In this document: positions 45,714 through 57,914 of the stretch, piece after piece
How positions within the stretch are numbered: position 1 is the stretch's first letter
Layout: each line of letters starts with the position of its first letter
Program-made: the position numbers and the translations under genes
Source of the DNA: Pseudofabraea citricarpa
Lineage: Eukaryota; Ascomycota; Leotiomycetes; Helotiales; Dermateaceae
DNA length: 64,000 nucleotides
Reading direction: 5' to 3'
Assembly (NCBI GenBank): GCA_029641185.1
Contig: JAPWGK010000007.1
Coordinates: 496,001 to 560,000, forward strand
Notes under the pieces: model-generated
Database searches by the model: none
The model's input: the letters and a program-made list of their open reading frames with translations, nothing else
What the model was told of the DNA's origin: nothing

Positions 45714-46521
45714 TTACATGACGACACCGGAGTTGCTGGCAATACGCTGTCAAGCAGTTAGCATCAAGATAATCGCAACGATACAGATAAACCTACTGGC
45801 CATAGCTCAGCTGCCTCCTTTCCGACCGGTCCAGTGATTGCCGAACCCTTCATCTCACCCTTGGGATTGACGATCTGTAATAGCAACGTTAGCATTCATC
45901 CTGTTGAATCTTGCCAAGTCTTGTGCCATGTATGCATGTTGTAGAATCCAGTATTCCCTTTCTAGCAAGTCCATCGAAAGCCAAGTTCGACAATGGCCTC
46001 CCACATACTGCATCTGGCCCAATCGACTGAATGGAATGCGCAACTTACAACACCGGCGTTGTCCTCGAAGTATAAAAAGACACCATCGGTTCGTCTCCAA
46101 GGCTTGCTCTGGCGGACGATCACAGCTGGCATGACCTTCTTTCGCAATTCGGGCTTTCCCTTCTTGACGGTGGCCATCACCATGTCTCCAACACCTCCAG
46201 CGGGAAGTCTGTTCAAACGGGCACCGATTCCCTTGACGGAAATGATGTACAAGTTACGGGCACCGGAGTTGTCGCAGCAATTCATGACTGCACCACTGTT
46301 CCCATTATCAGCACCTGTATCCCTTCGCTCGATCGCATTTCGTAGTCGATAGTACATACACTGGGAGACCGAGGGTCATCTTGAGCTTGCCACCGGGGGC
46401 ACCACGTCTATGAGGAAAATATGGTTAGCTGAAAGCCTTTGCATCTTCGCACCGATCCTGCCCGCGCAATCGGACATCTGGCGGAGAATCGAGAGGGAGA
46501 CGACATACGAGATCTTTGCCA
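45714..46521 (-). CDS. RPL23: Ribosomal protein uL14 (eukaryotic L23)
   Basis: Five exons: 46508-46521, 46360-46407, 46049-46295, 45797-45874, 45714-45746 (420 nt, 139 aa). Splice phases close perfectly. The protein reads [21 protein letters not shown], then [64 protein letters not shown] and ends IASNSGVVM. This is the universally conserved large-subunit protein uL14 near the subunit interface. Eukaryotic orthologues are 137-140 aa. The very short first exon and high intron number are typical of fungal ribosomal-protein genes. Intron 3 (46048-45875) is long at 174 nt; I saw no clear snoRNA in it. Confidence 0.95.
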
Positions 46522-47272
46522 TTTCGAAGATGGATCTTTGAGACTGGTGATAAGTTCAAAGATTGGTGCTTCGTCGCTGATTTGGGTGATTTGATGTTGT
46601 CGTCGCAAGAAAAGTTTGGGTGATCGCAAATTCGTTTGTACCCTAATCTACTAAGCGAGGCCCACTAGAATTTCCTCAATTTGAGCCAGCACCGATTGAT
46701 CGCAGAGCTGGAGCTTTGGAACACTGCTTCTACTCACTTTTACAGAAGATTGTTATTGAAAGATGTTTAAGAGACGAGAAGCTACAGCTATTCATGAATT
46801 TAGTCGAAAATCCCGAATTTGGTAGATTCGATTTGACCACCCTCGACCACACTTGACAATTGGACTTAGGGCACACGCGACTTGAACCAGATTATCACGA
46901 GCACGAGGTGCCATTATCTGAAATAACACGAGTAGTCAATCAATTAACTAAATTTTATCTACAGAGATTCTCATAAGTATCATGAATGTCACTGTAGAAA
47001 ATAAAGAACTATACGACCATCTTAATCCAATACATGCTTTCCTCCATACATATCATGCGCCGTGAACACCATGCTGAAGAGCCGCCTTTCCATTAATCGA
47101 GTGAGAATGTTAGTGTATCGAGACAGAGGCTTGGAGGGTTTGGACCGTGGAAAATTCGCATTCATCAGTGGCCCAAGAACAGTGCTCCTGTAATTGTGCT
47201 GGAGGCTGTGAACTGTGGGTATTAAGGCGAGGGTCGTAAATCGTAAGTTTCGCAACTATTGCATAGCACTTT
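46522..47272. other. Intergenic, uL14 promoter and Rpd3 3' flank
   Basis: No additional gene recognised in about 750 nt. Confidence 0.5.
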
Positions 47273-49418
47273 TCAGGGCTGTGACTGTTCAGCAGTCTCC
47301 TTTGCTACTTCAGCAGCAACCTCCTCGCCTTGTTTCTCGGCTTTTGCTTCTTCCTTAATCACAGTAGGTTCTTCCGGCAATGGAACAGGAGCAGCGGCTT
47401 CGGGTGCAGGAGTCTCAATTTGTGGGACTGGTGCAGGATCCGGGGACTTAGCAACAGTAACAGAAACCTCTGGTACCGGCGGTGGTTGTTCTTGTTCTTG
47501 TGGTATCGGTGGTGCAGCGATAGCCTCGACTGCGGGTTCTGTCATATCAACGTCGCCTTCATCGTCGACCTTTACTGCTTTCACTGAATCCGCTCTTGAT
47601 GGAGCATTTGACGGGCCAGCTTCAGCTTTCTCAATCGCCGCTACGTTGAGTGTTTTTTGTTCCATGACTTCGGCATTGACCTCTGCATTTGCTTCTGTAG
47701 CCATAGCAGTGACTGCATCATCAACCTCAGGACGAACATCGGGAGTTACCACTCCACTGTCCATATCAACGTCAGAAGCGGCAGTTTGAGGATTTTGGTA
47801 GTCCATAATGTTTCGTCGTCTCGGCCCACCATTATGTCCATTGATCCCATTCGCACGGTTCTCTTCCTCGTCCTCACTTTCATCCAACTCGTCGTCTCTT
47901 GCGACTCGTTGATCCCATCTTCGTTTGGTATTTCGAGAGTCTGGATTCTGATCTTCATCTAGATCATCCATTTCTGCATCATCTTCCTCGGTGCCACCTA
48001 ACATTGTAGTACGAGGAACATCGGTCATTTGGACAGATGGAGCATGAGCAGTCTTCTTGAGGTTTTCAATGACTTGAATTCTGATCTTCTCAAGATAATC
48101 CTTCGAGTTTGCGTTGTCCATGTTGGAGGCACGCACATCAAGTTCATAATCAGGACCGTAGTACTGTAACAAGAGTCAATAAAATCCCCTTCGAATGATC
48201 TGAAGACATACCTCATAGTATTCATTGAAGGGCAGGACGGGATCCATTTCTTGGCCAACAAGAACTCCTGTCTCATAAGCCCATGTACGAGCGACGTTCC
48301 TCATAGTGTAGCCACCACCACCAAGTACGAGGGTCGGCATGCCAAAGCTCTTGACGAAGGCCACGCAATTAGCATGACCCTTCATGCTCAGGTTAAAGCA
48401 ACCAAGTCTATCACCTGACAAGCTGTCACCGCCACACTGAAGGACAATAGCTTCGGGCTTATAATAATCCATAACACTTTGGATAACTGGTTCGAAGATG
48501 GATTTATATGTCGTGTCGTCGATTCCGTCGCGAAGAGGGAAATTGACTGCATAGTTTTTACCTTGTCCAACTCCAATATCACGCAACTCGCCCGTACCCG
48601 GGAAGTACTCTCCATACTTGTGGAAAGATACAGTCATGACTCGGTCGGTGGTATAAAAAGCTTCCTCGACTCCGTCGCCGTGATGGACATCGATGTCAAT
48701 GTAAAGGACTCGTTTCTTGAAGCGTAAAAGCTCAATGATGCCGAGGACAATATCTATATAATGTCAATAAGTCCCCTTCGTGAAATAAAACCCTGAGTTT
48801 CCACATACCATTGACATAACAGAAACCACTTGCTTCGCTCTTTTTAGCATGATGAAGACCTCCGGCCCAGTTGACCGCAATGTCGCATTTGCCTCGGTTC
48901 AAACGAGCAGCGCCTTCCATACTGCCACCAGCACTGATTCCGCAGAATTCAAAAAGTCCGTCAAAAACCGGGCAATCGTCCCCAACGTTGTATTTTCCTT
49001 GTTCTTTCGCAAACGAGTCCATGTTGTCCGGAGTAACCTTTTGAAGAAAGTCAATGTATTCGTCGGTGTGAAATTGGGTCATCTCATGACGTGTCGCGGG
49101 TTTGGCACGCTAAAAGAATGAGTTAGTAGTCTTCATATAAAGATTGAAAACACATGCAGAGGACTGTCTACATAAAAATCGTGGAGCTGTCTTCTTGCGA
49201 CGAGGTTCCCAGAGCTTCTAACTTACATAGATTTCCATCTTCTTGTACACTCCATAATTCATGATTAAACTGTGTGCCAATCTTATTCTATGTGGCTTCA
49301 TAGGATGACCTGCGACGTATGCATAGTTTCCAACATCAGAGTCGTAGAAGTACGCGACTCTATTCTTCCTACCTGCACCGTTTGATGCAGGAGGGTCGAT
49401 AGGCGCAAAGGAAGTCAT
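47273..49418 (-). CDS. RPD3: Class I histone deacetylase, Rpd3 type
   Basis: Four exons: 49227-49418, 48809-49109, 48212-48753, 47273-48163 (1926 nt, 641 aa). The catalytic domain is intact: [55 protein letters not shown], then [17 protein letters not shown] and [14 protein letters not shown]. These contain the His pairs and zinc-binding Asp/His residues. About 250 residues beyond it are acidic and Pro/Ala/Glu-rich. A conserved [19 protein letters not shown] lies at the start of this tail. In yeast Rpd3 is the core of Rpd3L/Rpd3S repressor complexes; filamentous-fungal RpdA has an essential C-terminal extension. It is divergent from Rpn11 over a 539-nt promoter. Confidence 0.95.
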
Positions 49419-49957
49419 TTTGCGACGCTTGTAGCTGTCACCAGTATGAAATAATCAGCGTTTTCGCTGTAGAGTCTGTATGTGTGGCTGGCGGATTATG
49501 CTTCCTCTACAAACAGAGTCTGTGGCGAGGCTTGCTGTGATAATTGAGGGTGAGGGTTAGGAAGCTCTGGAGATCTCTCTAGCGCCACCAAACACGCTAG
49601 TCCTCCGTCGCAAATCTGAGATCCTCTTCCAATGATGATGCCACTAAGACTAAGTTTGCAAGTTTTAAGTGTGATGTAGTATCTGTTCATGTAACTTGAT
49701 GTCATAAAGAGCTAGAATTAAACAGCTTTATTCACATTGACTGCTATGTAGCTTTAAACCCCATGTTGATGTCCGACAAGGCTGAATCTGCAAGGCTGGC
49801 ACGTGATTCTAGGCTAGCTTTGGAACTCGCGTCGTGAACCTTGAGCTTCACGACACCAGAGGCGCATACACATTTGCCAGCACAACTACGATACACCTCC
49901 ATCATCTCACCTCTTATTGTACCTCCTCTCTACTAGTCATACCAAACTCTGCCAATC
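49419..49957. promoter_or_regulatory. Divergent promoter, Rpd3 and Rpn11
   Basis: 539 nt between divergent start codons. Contains a CACGTG E-box hexamer at 49800-49805, about 155 nt upstream of the Rpn11 ATG. Regulator unknown. Confidence 0.45.
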
Positions 49958-51106
49958 ATGGAGAGATTAAATCGCATGTTGGCCAGTGCCGGAGGGATGG
50001 GTGGTCTAAACAACGCCGCCCCAGGATCTGTAAGCTTCCCAAACTTGCCATCATGCTGAATGAGCTTCGATGGCAACTAAATGGCACTTTTACTAATGAA
50101 CATTGCCTTCAGGATAACACAAATCTGATCGATAACTCCGAGACCGTCTACATATCCTCCCTCGCGCTGCTGAAGATGCTTCGACATGGACGAGCGGGTG
50201 TACCTATGGAAGTTATGGGCTTGATGTTGGGTGAATTCGTGGATGATTTTACTGTTAGAGTGGTAGATGTGTTTGCCATGCCGCAAAGTGGTACTGGCGT
50301 CAGTGTCGAGGCAGTAGATCCGGTCTTTCAAACGAAGATGATGGATATGTTAAGACAAACAGGAAGGTGAGCTAGTTTCAGGCATATCTGATTTGAGATA
50401 TATTGACACTTTTATTAGACCCGAAACTGTTGTTGGTTGGTACCATTCGCATCCTGGTTTTGGTTGCTGGCTCTCATCTGTTGATATCAACACACAACAA
50501 TCCTTCGAGCAACTGACGCCGAGAGCCGTTGCCGTGGTGGTTGATCCCATTCAGTCCGTTAAGGGAAAGGTCGTCATTGATGCTTTCCGTCTCATCAACC
50601 CACAGTCTCTCATGCTCGGTCAAGAACCGCGCCAAAGTACATCGAACTTGGGCCACCTCAACAAACCTTCCATCCAGGCACTCATTCACGGGCTGAACCG
50701 ACACTACTACAGTATTGGAATCAATTACCGGAAGACAGCACTTGAAGAGAACATGTTAATGAATCTACACAAGCATGTCTGGACAGAAGGACTACAAATG
50801 GATGACTTCCGCGTTGAGGGAGCTCGCAACTCGGAAAGATTACAGAAGCTTGTCGGGCTAGCAGAAGGCTATGAAAAGCGGGTCAAGGAAGAAACGGAAT
50901 TGACAAAGGATCAGTTGAAAACAAGATACGTGGGTAAGGTCGATCCAAAGAAGCACTTGGAGGATGTTGGCCAGCAGTTGATCGAAGACAACATCGTGTC
51001 TGTTTCGCGGCAGATGATTGACAAGGAAGCTTCGGCTCCAAAGGAGAAATCTGTTTCAAATGGACACGCAAACGGAGACAGAATGGATATTGAGGAGGAG
51101 CTATAA
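49958..51106 (+). CDS. RPN11: 26S proteasome deubiquitinase Rpn11
   Basis: Three exons: 49958-50029, 50113-50366, 50419-51106 (1014 nt, 337 aa). The MPN+/JAMM domain starts [33 protein letters not shown]. Its zinc motif is [18 protein letters not shown], with His-x-His and the Asp seven residues on. The C-terminal half has [21 protein letters not shown] and [19 protein letters not shown]. It removes ubiquitin chains en bloc from substrates at the 19S lid. Yeast Rpn11 is 306 aa and the extra length here is a polar C-terminal tail ([15 protein letters not shown]). Residue conservation is very high, so the call is firm. Confidence 0.96.
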
Positions 51107-51578
51107 TGATACTTACATAACTCTGTACAATAGGCGTTGGGCTTTCTACCTACAGGTCAGCATAGAAGGCTTTCATCAACGGGAATGGTGGGTCAAAGCC
51201 AAAATGTTAACTGCGATATGAAAACCTTGCTTGGTCCTAATTCTAGATGTTGGCAAAGCAAACATCAAAAAGACACCCTTGTGAGATTTGAGTAACCTGA
51301 GTTGGTTTTTCCCAAAAACCTCCCGGTAAGAACAATTTTCGGCCACTGCTTGCTTGCCTTCGTTTTAACGAACTCCACGAGTTGCTCCTTCCGCAGTTGG
51401 AGAGATTACTCTTCCCACGCCTAACACTTTTTCCTACATCATTTTATCTTTCTCTCCTTTCCATTCTTCCAATATTTGTTTATCATCAGTACATCATTCG
51501 TATCACACTTTCTTTATATAACAATTGCTCCACGCCGCTCAGTCTGTCTACATTTCACTACGACCGTGCGCTCCTGAA
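51107..51578. other. Intergenic
   Basis: 472 nt between two plus-strand genes; the last 150 nt are pyrimidine-rich. Nothing else seen. Confidence 0.5.
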
Positions 51579-52671
51579 ATGGCTGATTCCTCCAAAGACT
51601 TGTCAAACGGAGCAGCAGATGAGGACCCCAACGGCTCAGGACAGCGTGCAACACAAAATTCAGAGCATGAAGGCATGCCGCAAAGGTAAGTAATTCCGAT
51701 GTAGATGCAACCCAAGGTTGCTTCTCCATCTTTCCTGCCTTTATGAGAGCTAATAAGAAAAGCAGCAACCTTTCACCCGAAAACAATTGTAAACTACGGC
51801 AACGAAAGGAGAAAAGAGCCATCTCTCCCAGAAAAATTTGCCAAAGGCATAATCGCTGCACGTTACCCAAAGGAAGAAGTATTAGCTACAATACGTTTAA
51901 CAACCCCACGCCAAACTCTTTGTTCAACTTGGAGGGTTCCGAGATTAATACTCACACGCGCAGCTGTTCAAGTCCTGTACACTTAGACTATAAGATGCCT
52001 CCTCAAAACTCAATCTGTATTCTCAAAAATTATGACAATGAGCACCACCATCAATTTCATAGCCATCCTTGCGAGGCAATATCAGGTATGTTCATCTTTT
52101 TAACCAACACAAATCAAGACTAATGGGTTCAAACAGACTTTCCTTCTACGGCATTCTTGCGACGATGGGAAGAGAAACTCCTCGAGCGGCTGGAAGACTT
52201 ATGTCTTGCCGAAAGTGAACCACAGCAAGATTTCGGGGAACCAATGGACATTGACTCAGAAATTCCAGCTGAAGTCTCAAGGACCCGAACAGAAGCTATT
52301 TCAAACACTGCATATGATACAAGGCTGGGGAGCTTTGATCGCTTGATGAACTCAAGTGGAGGAAGCCGCGGACTGAATTCAAGCAGTATGTAGATTTCAT
52401 CGACCTCATAACTACAGCTAATATTCATTGGGCAGTCTGGGCACCATCTACCAATAAACAAGGGCCTCATCAGGACGTCAACTCTTCCTTGGGCTCAAAA
52501 TGGGGTTTACAGATTTCTAAAGTCAGGCAAAGAGCTGGGGCACAAAATGCAACACCGATACCAAAACAGCCTAGTCGCAAGATCAAAAGACTGCAACATA
52601 CCTTCAGTGGAAGTTATCGCAGTTTTGATGGAAATGATGGATTTGGACCCTACTCCAATCAACCACGATGA
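51579..52671 (+). CDS. Hypothetical protein, four exons
   Basis: Model: 51579-51685, 51766-52085, 52137-52385, 52436-52671 (912 nt, 303 aa). All donors are GTAAGT or GTATGT, acceptors are CAG, and the phases agree. I do not recognise the family. The N-terminus is polar (MADSSKDLSNGAADEDPNG). The middle has Cys/His-rich segments (KICQRHNRC, NEHHHQFHSHPCEA) and an amphipathic LRRWEEKLLERLEDLCLAE. The end is basic and Ser-rich (WGLQISKVRQRAGAQ, PKQPSRKIKRLQH). No signal peptide or membrane segment is seen. It may be a nuclear regulatory or disordered scaffold protein, but that is a guess. A shifted last exon reading to 52792 is possible. Confidence 0.6.
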
Positions 52672-55600
52672 TAGATTGCAATCAGATGAAGTCGAGTTGC
52701 TGCAGAGCTCTTCATCAACAGACTTTACAAATCGTAACAGGGAAACGGTTTTTAGGAGAGACTTCAATTACAGAATGGCCGAACAAGATTGACAATGAAG
52801 TCGTAGGTTTGCCCTGATGTGGCATACATCACCGGACTTTTGAGGGTGGCGAGATACTGACACCAAGGCGAACAAGGCAGTTTGAGTGGTGAATTACGTT
52901 GCGGCAGTATGACACGATTCATTCGAGTTTGTTTTCGTTTTGGTTTCTGTTCTTGTTTTTGGAATTATACGCAATTGACAGAATGAAAGTTCGGACGAAT
53001 AGCTATGTGTTCCCGCAATCTTCCTGACTCTGATGTAAGTGAAAACCCAGAATCATGATTACTAGTAAAGATACAGCTACATGAAGAATATTTATTTCTC
53101 ATGCCAAATTTGAAGTTTATCCTATCCACCCAAGGAATGCTTACGGAAATTGAAGCTACCCAAACTTGTGGTTGCCTGGTCACTAGAAGAGAACTGGGAC
53201 GCTTGTTTTGCTACATAAATCTAGCCTCAGACAACAATAAAACGAGGGAGGTCATAAGATACTGACACGGACCTGCCAAATAGGTCTGCATTTGTTTTTT
53301 GATATTTTGCAAAACGCTAAGCGACTATTTGTGAGTTATACTCCCTGCTTGGTGAGCTTTTACTAACCAACTTGCGTCTGCATATCCTAGTCTCGGACGC
53401 AGCCTACCGGACAACTCGGAAGGATATGCCTTGTTTCTCGCTGGATCTTACTCTCACAAAGCAAGTTCACTTTGCACAGGCCTCGTTTGCGTGCTGCATT
53501 TGGCTATTTTACTGCATTGCCGATCAGACAGTTCGGACGCAGTAATTACACTGTGTGTCAGGGAAACTTTGCGTGATAACTAGGCTGAGGCATTTCTCAA
53601 CCTTCCATACTACCATGCTAGACTATGCCAAAGCTCGTTTCCCGGCTCTTTCTGCATCAAACCAATGATCGACCAAACGAAACATGCAACCTAATCTTTC
53701 TGACGACATCAAGGCGTCTCATGACGGGGCACCCAGGATTTAGAGGCTTCTTTCATTTCCACCGCAGATTCAGATGTTCTACGTGGCTTCTCTCCAGGCT
53801 TCCATGCAGTTTCCTCACGCAGAAATGCCTGTAAATGGTCATTCGCCAACCAATGATGAGCTGACAACCTCAGAGTCTCATTCCGCCCAAAATTGAAGGC
53901 ACCTGCAATTCACCAATGATAAGTCATGTCGAATCGCTCGGGTGACCAGAGATCGCCCATAGGGTCTACGCTAAGCCCCCCTTTTACGCTGCATGGATTG
54001 TGGAAGGATTTTGGAACATTTTAGTGTTCCATAATCCCTGCCCGGGAACGACAATCTTGATCCGCGACTTGGTCTGCGCTCGTTGATGACTTTACTGTAG
54101 GCCCTCGCCAGATGTCATCTGTTCTCATGACGGATCAATGACAGACGCCACAACGACTCAATGCTGGCAAGGCGTTCTGGTGCCGCTTGTCAAAGAGGAA
54201 AGTGGTTGAAGTCAGACTGGTGATGATGCTGGTTATCACTGCTACCTCTGCAGTGCCATGTAGTCTTCTTCCATGGCGATCAGTCGTGTGCAGCTTGACA
54301 GCCATCCTTGTATGAGAAGGCATTGAAAAAGAGTTCTTACTCAGCCATCGAATAACTATAACGAACCGGTTGATCGTTCAGAAGCCTCCGGTTAAGCGGC
54401 TGGCACACTCTCCATTTTCCAGGCATACTTTTGAGTCAAAGTGGTCTCTGGAGACATGTTAATAGTGTATGGGGTTTGTTAGCACACAATGGAATTTTGC
54501 TCGCTTGTTCAGCATTCTGACACTTGAGCTTACGAATCATGATGTTGTAGTTGCTACAAAAGTGAAGCCCGGACCAGAGAATCCGGGACAAGCGACTTCT
54601 CTGCGACTTCTCTACAAGGGACTGTGCTTCCATTGGGATCGTTGACCCTGCACCACGTGGCTGACGGTTATCCTCAGCGCTAAAGTGTTCGGGGAGCTGG
54701 GGGCGGCCGTTCAGCTGTCAAGGCGTCTCTCTACCCTGCGAACGGGCCAATATTATCAACTGCACCCCTTTTATACCTATACCAAAAGGACAACACACAC
54801 GAGGCTCGCTATCACGATATCGACCCTGTACTATTTCATGGTTGCTGGTAATGATTGTCAGACTTCCGTCTGAAAGTCCCCAGAAGGCATTGATCCCCGA
54901 CATCTCTCACACACAGGCTTGCATCTGCGGCCTTTTCGGGGCTGCTGATAACGCGGTACTAGAGAAATGATCTATCTGTTTTCAAGAATCCTTCAGCCTT
55001 CTCGAAGCCCTCCTGCATCGGTACGTTGACCTTTAACAGAACAATCCCCTTCTCGGCGTCGCTTGCATGGCATGCTGAACTTAGAACTTGACAGTATGTC
55101 CTCCGAAGCTGAGCATCGACGATGTTGAACTGCTTGATCCATGTTCGTCCGGCAGAGATGCGATGCGAAGATGACACGATCCGTGGAATATTTCCAGTTT
55201 CTGGTTGTTTATGGTTGCTTTTTATCGCCAGAGCCAAGGCTGTGGCCCAGATGGGGTAACTTGTGGATCACAACCCCTGACAGCTGAATTAGCGCCCCGG
55301 CTCAACATCCATCTGACACTGAAATTGCCAATGACCTGACCAGCTGCACCTGCAGATATCGAGCCTGCGGTCAAGAGGGGTCACATTCCTGATGGGTTGC
55401 ATTGGTTCGCATACGCTCTATTCAGCAGCGGCCAGAATGGTGCTGATTGCGATCATCCTGGCATTTACCGCACCGGAAGCCACCATTAAATGAGATGTTG
55501 CCTTGTTTGTGTCGTTGAGTTGAGTTTTAGAATGGCAGAACAGCCTCCCACTTCTCAAAGAATCCAATGGAGTCTTGACATGGCCTGAACACATCTTGTC

Positions 55601-56288
55601 AGATATCAAGATGAGGCTGCACTTGGACATCGACTTTTCAAGTCCATCTGCTTGACGCTCCACACAGGCTAGCCTTGGGCTTTGTATGCCCTCGTTCTGA
55701 TATCATTCATGGATTCATAAGAATAAACCCACTTTTCTTCGTTTATTGACAAGCTCCAGAACGCCCAAAGCACAGAGTATTCCGTAGTTACCGTCAAAAG
55801 CAAAGAAGCGCCAGTGCCGCTGCCGGAAACTTACCAGACAGTCGGACCCCAAAGTCCCAGGAGGACGGTCACTGGAATAGGACCTTCGGCTCTTACTACC
55901 CCCCCTCCCAGAGCACCCAATAATGCTATTTTGCTTTCTTGCAATGATCTCCACACACACCAAATCAAACCCCCTCCCAAGCCACGGTTTCACTTCATGC
56001 CTCAATCCTGCATATGAAGATGCAGCATTTCTGTCTTGTCCTCCCCAGCACACTCCCGGTCTGACTTTCCATCTGAAGGGTATTAGCCCGCTGCCGTATA
56101 ACTTAGCTCTCTTGCCTTGATTGCCTAAGATAAGGTGGTAGCCCATATGCTGGCATGCTATACCATCCAAGCCTCCCAAACATCCGCCTCCCTGGACCTG
56201 GGAGGACAGAAGAAATAAAGACTTAAAGTCCACCGGATCTCCAGAACAGCCATCATCCATCTCACAACCATACAGCATCCTCGCCACC
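52672..56288. other. Long gene-free interval
   Basis: About 3.6 kb with no supported gene on either strand. Base composition is near genic (not AT-rich). A 191-codon minus-strand frame at 55715-56290 overlaps the next gene's promoter and has no motif. It may be a long regulatory region or host a non-coding RNA; nothing specific was identified. Confidence 0.45.
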
Positions 56289-57048
56289 ATGGAGCATCAA
56301 TCCCAGTCTTTTTTTACACTCGAGGAGAACCTGACTCGATACCGTACTCGAGTCACCAGTTGGTACTGTGAAGAGCATAAGACAGTACAAGACATTGTTG
56401 AACTCTTGGAACAAGATGGTGTACTAGTCACGTACGTGGAGCTTGGACTTTGTCAAGAACGGAGAGAGGAAAACTGACGTCTCTGATAGGGAATCCCACA
56501 TACAACAATGTCTTCTCTCGTGGTCGATATTACAGGCACCCTATATCGCTCTCGCGGCTGTTTCAAATATGAACTACTCCTCAGAGCACGAGTTGGGACC
56601 AGCCTCATCGTCCAGTGGTGTTCTCCCGACACACAGCTCGATACAGAAATCCACTCTGTCCTATGACCAAGACTCTCGTCGGCGAGCGTCTTCTTCTCCT
56701 CGTCAGAGCCCTTCCAGTTTCAAAGTCAAATGCTACGACGGCCCAGACCAGCTCGAAGTAGAGACAACCCTGGATGTAGTGCCTGATGGGCCCTCTCGAA
56801 TCGAAGATTACGTGGCGGCGGAGAACGAGTCACACGAGAAGCTGGCGATTCGCTTAGAGAAGAATGGCGTTAGGCGAGATGCTCTGTTCAAATACCGCAG
56901 AGCAGGAGACGTGACGCCGTCAATCCTGGCGAGGGGAAGGAAGGTGCGTGAGAAGACGCGGATGAAGGACAAGAAGACTTTGACGAGGAGACGGGATATG
57001 GCTAATGATAAATCACAGAGTCGTTCTGCTCCTGCGGCTTTGGAATAA
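56289..57048 (+). CDS. Clr5-like HTH-domain protein (tentative)
   Basis: Two exons: 56289-56431 and 56490-57048 (702 nt, 233 aa). The donor is GTACGT and the acceptor CTGATAG. After splicing, the N-terminus reads RYRTRVTSWYCEEHKTVQDIVELL, then VTESHIQQCLLSWSI. This resembles the Clr5 (DUF) helix-turn-helix pattern of fungal proteins, where Trp, Tyr and the KTV-x2-I motif recur, but it is only a pattern match. The middle is Ser/Pro-rich; the C-terminus is basic (RGRKVREKTRMKDKKTLTRRR). The ATG context GCCACCATGG is excellent. It lies after a 3.6-kb spacer, as some developmental regulators do. Confidence 0.6.
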
Positions 57049-57587
57049 TTAGGCGATTGTGTGGAGGGCGTAATGAGATATTGGGATGGATTGTACTTTT
57101 AGCGAATCGTAACAAGAAAAGGCATATGTTCTTACAGCGCCTGGATAGGTACCAGGCAGGGAAATGGATGGGATAAGACTTATGGTTATCATGATAGGAT
57201 GATATATGGAGGAATGGGATCAAAAGCGGATACGGACTCTTGTCTCTTGTATAGTAGAATCACACTGGAAGGATGGTTGGGTTGGCACAATTTGGACTAA
57301 TAGAAAAGTAATGACTTTCTCTAAATGTCTCCTCCTCTGCATCTGGTCTCCGAGTGTAGAAAAAGGTCCATGACCAACCCTCCTCTCTCGCTTCCAGCTC
57401 TTTGCCTTTGGGACGAGACAAGAAAAGACTCAGTGTCTCGATCCACCATCCTCTGTCCCGACTTCTCGAAACCAAAGACCAGAAACCAGCTTGAAGAAAC
57501 CAAGATCCTCCTTCCGCCCCTCTCATTAAAATTAACCATTACCAGCACCCTGTACCGTGCCATCTACGCCTTCGGATATCCGTTCCT
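57049..57587. other. Intergenic between convergent genes
   Basis: 539 nt; no gene recognised beyond the flanking genes' UTRs. Confidence 0.45.
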
Positions 57588-57914
57588 CTAACATCCCATG
57601 CATCTCACACTCGTAACACACTGAAACCATCTATTTTCCACACGTCAGTCATTGAGCCTCTCTCTCTATCTCTCTTACTTTCACTCCGACTCCCAGTAAA
57701 AGAAAAGCGAAAAAGAAAAACAGGAGAAAACTTACGCGTCGTAATCCCCCGTCATAGGACACTTGCAATACACGGCATCACAGCAGGTCGGGCCGCCATG
57801 CTCACAAGCACGCTCCTGGAGTTCAACCGGCGAGGAGGAAGAAGTGACGACGGGCGAGCAGAGGAGGAGTGGGATGAGAGTTGAAAGGACGAGGAAGCGG
57901 ACTAAGAGAGCCAT
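57588..57914 (-). CDS. Small secreted cysteine-rich protein
   Basis: Two exons: 57736-57914 and 57588-57630 (222 nt, 73 aa). The intron has GTAAGT donor, TGACTGAC branch and ATAG acceptor. An N-terminal signal peptide (MALLVRFLVLSTLIPLLLC) is followed by a short mature chain with eight cysteines: ACEHGGPTCCDAVYCKC, then WFQCVTSVRCMGC from exon 2. The even number suggests four disulfides. The pattern resembles secreted effector-like or defence peptides of filamentous fungi, but no specific family is recognised. A TATA-like motif lies about 170 nt upstream. Confidence 0.75.

Noticed and set aside
55715..56290. 191-codon minus-strand frame overlapping the promoter of the Clr5-like gene
   Set aside because: No recognisable motif, Gly/Trp-rich composition consistent with chance and it overlaps the start of a better-supported gene.
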